Source of the DNA: Verrucomicrobiota bacterium
Lineage (GTDB): Bacteria > Verrucomicrobiota > Verrucomicrobiia > Methylacidiphilales > Verrucolacustridaceae
NCBI GenBank assembly: GCA_016876055.1
Contig: VHDM01000019.1
Location: 1 to 18,904 of the forward strand
Length of the DNA: 18,904 nt
Direction of reading: 5' to 3'
The number at the start of each line of letters is the position of its first letter. The first letter of the stretch is position 1. The notes under the pieces are model-generated. The model had not been told where the DNA came from, made no database searches, and was given only the letters and a program-made list of their open reading frames with translations. The translations under genes were made by a program, and so were the position numbers. Of this stretch, positions 16,358 through 18,904 are shown in pieces.

Positions 16358-16415
16358 GTGGGTGGGCCGGAGAGGTTGATGTTCAAAGGGGCGGGAAGGT
16401 GGTAGAACGACGGAC
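16358..16415 (+). other. Short intergenic gap before argA
   Basis: These 58 bases carry no clear hairpin and no recognisable promoter. A purine-rich GGGAAGGTGG run (16393-16402) lies about 13 bases before the argA ATG and is a poorly spaced ribosome-binding candidate. Confidence 0.4.
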
Positions 16416-17693
16416 ATGAAGGCATCCGATCTGCGGGGGATTCTTACCTATATCCCCAGCTTCCGGGACAAGCTCTTCGTCCTCAGCGTGGACAGCGCCG
16501 TGCTGGAGGACGAAAGGGCTGCGAGTCTGTTTCTGGACATCTCGGTCCTACGGAGCCTGAACATCCGGGTGGCGTTGGTCCATGGGGCCAGTGCCCGGAT
16601 CAAACAAGCTGCCACGGAAATGAAGGTGAAACCTTCGGACGTGGACGGTTTGGGGGTGACGGACGAAGCGACGTTACGGGTGGCGGAGCGGGCCGCCAAT
16701 TCCTACAGCCATGACATCCTCCAGCATTTGGCCGATGTGGACCTGAAAGGCGCCGTCACCAACGCGGTGATTGCCCATCCTGCGGGAATTTTGGGAGGGG
16801 TGGATCACCAGTGGACTGGCCGGGTGGAGCGGGTGGACAGCAAGTTTCTGGAGGCGCTCCTCGACAACGGAATCATCCCGGTGATTCCGCCGCTGGGGGT
16901 GGATGGGGACGGCCGGACCTATCGGGTCAATTCGGACGGCGTGGCTTTGGAGGTGGCGGAAGCGCTACGGGCTGAAAAACTGATCTTTCTCACCGGCAAG
17001 GGTGACCTGCCCAAAAACGGAAAAAAGCCGGCACAACTTTCCGTGGAAGAGGCCACCGAGTATCTCAAGAAGAAGAGAGGGGAGATCAGCCAGGAGATGG
17101 CTTCCAAACTCGAGCATGGGCTACGGGCTTGCAAGGAGGGGGTGAGCCGGGCGCACATTTTGGACGGCCGGGAGGATGAGGCGCTGCTCGACGAGCTTTT
17201 CTCCAGCGAGGGGGTGGGGACGATGATTTATGCGGATGAATACACGGAGATCCGGAAGGCGCTTAAGAAGGATGTGCGGTCGATCATGCGGCTGATTGGA
17301 AATTCGGTGGCGGCGGAGGAGTTGCTGCGGCGGACCCGGGCCGAAGTGGCGGCTGATATCGGGGATTACAGCGTGTTCGAGATCGACGGCAACATGGTGG
17401 GTTGCGTGGCGGTCCACCCGTTGGAGGGAAAAACGGCGGAGATGGGTTGTCTCTTTGTGGCCCCCGGGCATGAGAATTCCGGAATTGGGAAAAAACTGAT
17501 GCTTTACGCGGAGAGCCGGGCGCGGGAGTTGGGGATGAAGAAGCTGTTGGCGCTTTCCACCCAGGCCTTCAATTATCTGCGGAGTAAAGGCGGGTTTACC
17601 GAAGGCACAGCGGAGATTTTGCCGGCGGGGCGAAAGGCCTCGTATGAAGCAAGCGGGCGCAACTCCAGGATTCTCACCAAAGATCTCAGCTGA
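16416..17693 (+). CDS. argA: Amino-acid N-acetyltransferase (N-acetylglutamate synthase)
   Basis: ArgA acetylates glutamate with acetyl-CoA, the first step of arginine synthesis, in the cytoplasm. The 425-residue chain is the classic two-domain form. The amino-acid-kinase-like domain (about 1-270) has FVLSVDSAVLED, LVHGASARI and a NSDGVALEVAEALRAEKLIFLTG stretch; in related enzymes it binds arginine for feedback inhibition. The GNAT acetyltransferase domain (about 285-422) has MGCLFVAPGHENSGIGKKL as the acetyl-CoA loop and STQAFNYLRSKGGF near the active site. In that loop Glu353 takes the place of the usual Arg/Gln of the RxxGxG/A motif. The start is ATG 16416. The TGA stop overlaps the convergent DMT gene by eight bases. 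Confidence 0.93.
   Translation: MKASDLRGILTYIPSFRDKLFVLSVDSAVLEDERAASLFLDISVLRSLNIRVALVHGASARIKQAATEMKVKPSDVDGLGVTDEATLRVAERAANSYSHDILQHLADVDLKGAVTNAVIAHPAGILGGVDHQWTGRVERVDSKFLEALLDNGIIPVIPPLGVDGDGRTYRVNSDGVALEVAEALRAEKLIFLTGKGDLPKNGKKPAQLSVEEATEYLKKKRGEISQEMASKLEHGLRACKEGVSRAHILDGREDEALLDELFSSEGVGTMIYADEYTEIRKALKKDVRSIMRLIGNSVAAEELLRRTRAEVAADIGDYSVFEIDGNMVGCVAVHPLEGKTAEMGCLFVAPGHENSGIGKKLMLYAESRARELGMKKLLALSTQAFNYLRSKGGFTEGTAEILPAGRKASYEASGRNSRILTKDLS
17686..17693. other. Convergent overlap, argA / DMT gene
   Basis: The last eight bases of argA (TGA at 17691-17693) overlap the end of the minus-strand gene (TGA complement at 17686-17688). It is the third overlapping convergent junction of the window. 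Confidence 0.95.
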
Positions 17694-18039
17694 CCTTTCC
17701 GGGGGAGCATCCCGTCAGGAGAGTGATCCCGGCCACCGCCAGGCCCATGCCGACCAGCTCCACGGAGGAAAGTTGGCGCAGTTCCCCGCGAAAAAAGATG
17801 CCAACGAGGATCGGGCCGAGGACCACCAGGGTGTTGGTGAGAGCGGAGGCCTTAGCCAAGCCGAAGCGGGAACCCACGTAGCCAAAGGCCAGAAACACCA
17901 GGGGAGAAAGGCCGATCATGGCCAACAGCACCCAGGATTTTTTCTGTTCCCACCAGACCGTGCCGAGCGTGTCCGCGAGGGTGCTGAGAGCGGCGCAGGC
18001 CAGAACGGCGGACCAAGGGGAGAGGAGGAGGTTTTTCAT
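17686..18039 (-). CDS. Small DMT/EamA-type membrane protein (four helices)
   Basis: A 117-residue integral membrane protein with four predicted helices (about residues 8-26, 36-53, 66-84 and 93-112). This is half the size of usual ten-helix EamA transporters and close to SMR proteins, which work as dimers. The last helices carry the DMT-type pattern (NTLVVLGPILVGIFFRGELRQLSSVELVGMGLAVAGITLL), where the charged turn before the last helix is typical of EamA repeats. The EmrE-like Glu in helix 1 is absent; an Asp (Asp23) stands in that helix. The start is ATG 18039. A TTG nine bases upstream is possible but has no better ribosome site, whereas GGGGGA lies just before the ATG. Substrate unknown. 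It follows the HIT gene after about 44 bases on the same strand. Confidence 0.7.
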   Translation of the reverse strand: MKNLLLSPWSAVLACAALSTLADTLGTVWWEQKKSWVLLAMIGLSPLVFLAFGYVGSRFGLAKASALTNTLVVLGPILVGIFFRGELRQLSSVELVGMGLAVAGITLLTGCSPGKVS

Positions 18040-18083
18040 GTCCCCCAACGTAGGCTTCGGCCAAGGCAGGGAAAGAGCGCGGT

Positions 18084-18428
18084 TTAACCCGGGGGCCAGG
18101 CGAGATGGCGGCCGCCGAGGAGGTGAAGATGGAGATGGGGGACGGTCTCGCCACCGTCAGGGCCATTGTTGATGACGAGACGGTAACCGGACTGCTCGAG
18201 CTTCAGCTGGCGGGCGACTTTTTGAGCGGCGGCGAGAAGATGGCTGAAGACCGAATGATTTTCCGGGGGGACGGTGGCATGGCGGGCGTGGTGCTGTTTG
18301 GGAATGAGCAGAATGTGGACGGGGGCTTGGGGGGCAATATCGCGGAAGGCGAGGACGTATTCATCCTCATAGAGGATGTCGGCGTCGGTCTCGCGGTCGA
18401 CGATCCGTTCGAAGATCGTTTTGGGCAT
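18084..18428 (-). CDS. HIT-family (HINT-type) nucleotide hydrolase
   Basis: A 114-residue histidine-triad protein, probably a HINT-like purine nucleoside phosphoramidase acting in the cytoplasm. The triad is VPHLHLHLLGGR with His98, His100 and His102; by family analogy His100 is the nucleophile. The C-terminal WPPG is typical of HINT1-like members. The N-terminal half has the family pattern (MPKTIFERIVDRE, DEYVLAFRDIAPQAPVHILLIPK), and NNGPDGGETVPH precedes the triad. The length is normal. The ATG at 18428 has the best ribosome-binding site in the window (AAGGAGGG), placed in the 12-base gap after the upstream gene. The physiological substrate is not predictable from sequence. Confidence 0.93.
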   Translation of the reverse strand: MPKTIFERIVDRETDADILYEDEYVLAFRDIAPQAPVHILLIPKQHHARHATVPPENHSVFSHLLAAAQKVARQLKLEQSGYRLVINNGPDGGETVPHLHLHLLGGRHLAWPPG

Positions 18429-18431
18429 GGG

Positions 18432-18439
18432 CCCTCCTT
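18432..18439 (-). promoter_or_regulatory. Strong Shine-Dalgarno sequence of the HIT gene
   Basis: AAGGAGGG on the minus strand, followed by CCC and the ATG at 18428. It fills most of the 12-base gap after the unidentified upstream gene and points to high translation of the HIT protein. Confidence 0.75.
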
Positions 18440-18440
18440 C

Positions 18441-18904
18441 CTACCAGATGGTCAGTTCGAGGAGTTGGGGACCAAAGTGGCGGGCCCGCGCTCGGATGAA
18501 GTGGACGATCTCATCATTGAGGCGCTGGCACGGTCCCCGCCAGGAGGAGGCCCCGGAAAGAGCCAACACACAGGCGCGCAAGCCCTCCAGTCGCAGAACC
18601 GAGGAGAGGGAGGTCACTTTTTCATCCACGATGGCGGCCAGACGCTGGAAGAAGATCATTTCCAGGGGCGCCTCCTTGGCCAGAGCGGCCAAGTTGATGG
18701 AGGGAGAAGAGGAGGCCAGTTCAAAATGGCGGGCAATGGCGGGGCAACCGATGCCTGTGAGGGAGCGGCGCAGGATCATCTCGAGGGTATCGCGTTCGAT
18801 GACTGGGCGGATGAAGTCGTGCCGAAGGTAGTGGAGGACGGCTTGGGCCACCTCCGAAGCCAAGGGCCATTCCCGGTGACCGGCGCGGGAGGCGGCTTTT
18901 TCCA
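18441..18904 (-). CDS. Unrecognised protein, 5'-partial
   Basis: I do not recognise this gene. The minus-strand frame is open to the window edge with no ATG; the first possible start inside the window is a TTG at 18863, and the readable residues before it (13 codons ending in GHREWP) look like coding sequence. The true start is therefore probably outside. About 153 residues are visible. They are soluble and helix-rich, with segments such as EVAQAVLHYLRHDFIRPVIE and DTLEMILRRSLTGIGCPAIA in the first half. Cysteines occur in TGIGCPA, RACVLAL and RGPCQR. A faint resemblance of the first half to ATP-cone domains is not enough to name it. The HIT gene follows after 12 bases, so the two are likely cotranscribed. 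Confidence 0.6.
   Translation of the reverse strand, partial: EKAASRAGHREWPLASEVAQAVLHYLRHDFIRPVIERDTLEMILRRSLTGIGCPAIARHFELASSSPSINLAALAKEAPLEMIFFQRLAAIVDEKVTSLSSVLRLEGLRACVLALSGASSWRGPCQRLNDEIVHFIRARARHFGPQLLELTIW

Overview
The window is a dense, GC-rich stretch (roughly 60% GC by eye) of a bacterial chromosome with 15 protein-coding genes, two of them cut by the window edges. There are no RNA genes, insertion sequences or CRISPR arrays that I can see. The BamA-OmpH-LpxD cluster shows a diderm with an LPS-type outer membrane. Three features together suggest the PVC group, most likely Verrucomicrobiota: an alpha2-type glycyl-tRNA synthetase, a GH57/DUF4912 pair, and a membrane protein joining a pseudokinase to a sulfatase-modifying-factor fold. 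This placement rests on gene style, not on a marker-gene comparison.

Layout. 1-4144 (+): envelope operon bamA (5' end missing), ompH/skp, lpxD. 4141-6936 (-): a DUF4912 protein followed by a GH57 alpha-glucan branching enzyme, probably one transcript. 6937-7053: an AT-rich divergent intergenic region, the clearest regulatory space in the window. 7054-9902 (+): hisF, trpE, trpG, tightly coupled amino-acid biosynthesis genes. 9899-11770 (-): a membrane fusion protein (receiver-like, pseudokinase, transmembrane helix, SUMF1/FGE-like domain). 11854-13924 (-): glyS then larB, 7 bases apart. 13973-17693 (+): a large AsmA-like envelope protein, then argA. 17686-18904 (-): an unrecognised protein running off the edge, a HIT hydrolase, and a half-size DMT/EamA-type membrane protein.

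How it fits together. Most genes are housekeeping: outer-membrane assembly and lipid A synthesis, storage glucan branching, His/Trp/Arg synthesis, and Gly-tRNA charging. The accessory elements are the pseudokinase/FGE-like fusion, the DUF4912 protein with a histone-like lysine-rich tail, the stand-alone larB, and the unidentified gene at the right edge. All three convergent gene junctions overlap (by 4, 4 and 8 bases), and two share the same stop tetranucleotide CTAA/TTAG, so no intergenic terminator can lie between those genes. I did not find a clearly new defence or mobile system. The best candidate for something undescribed is the membrane fusion protein at 9899-11770.
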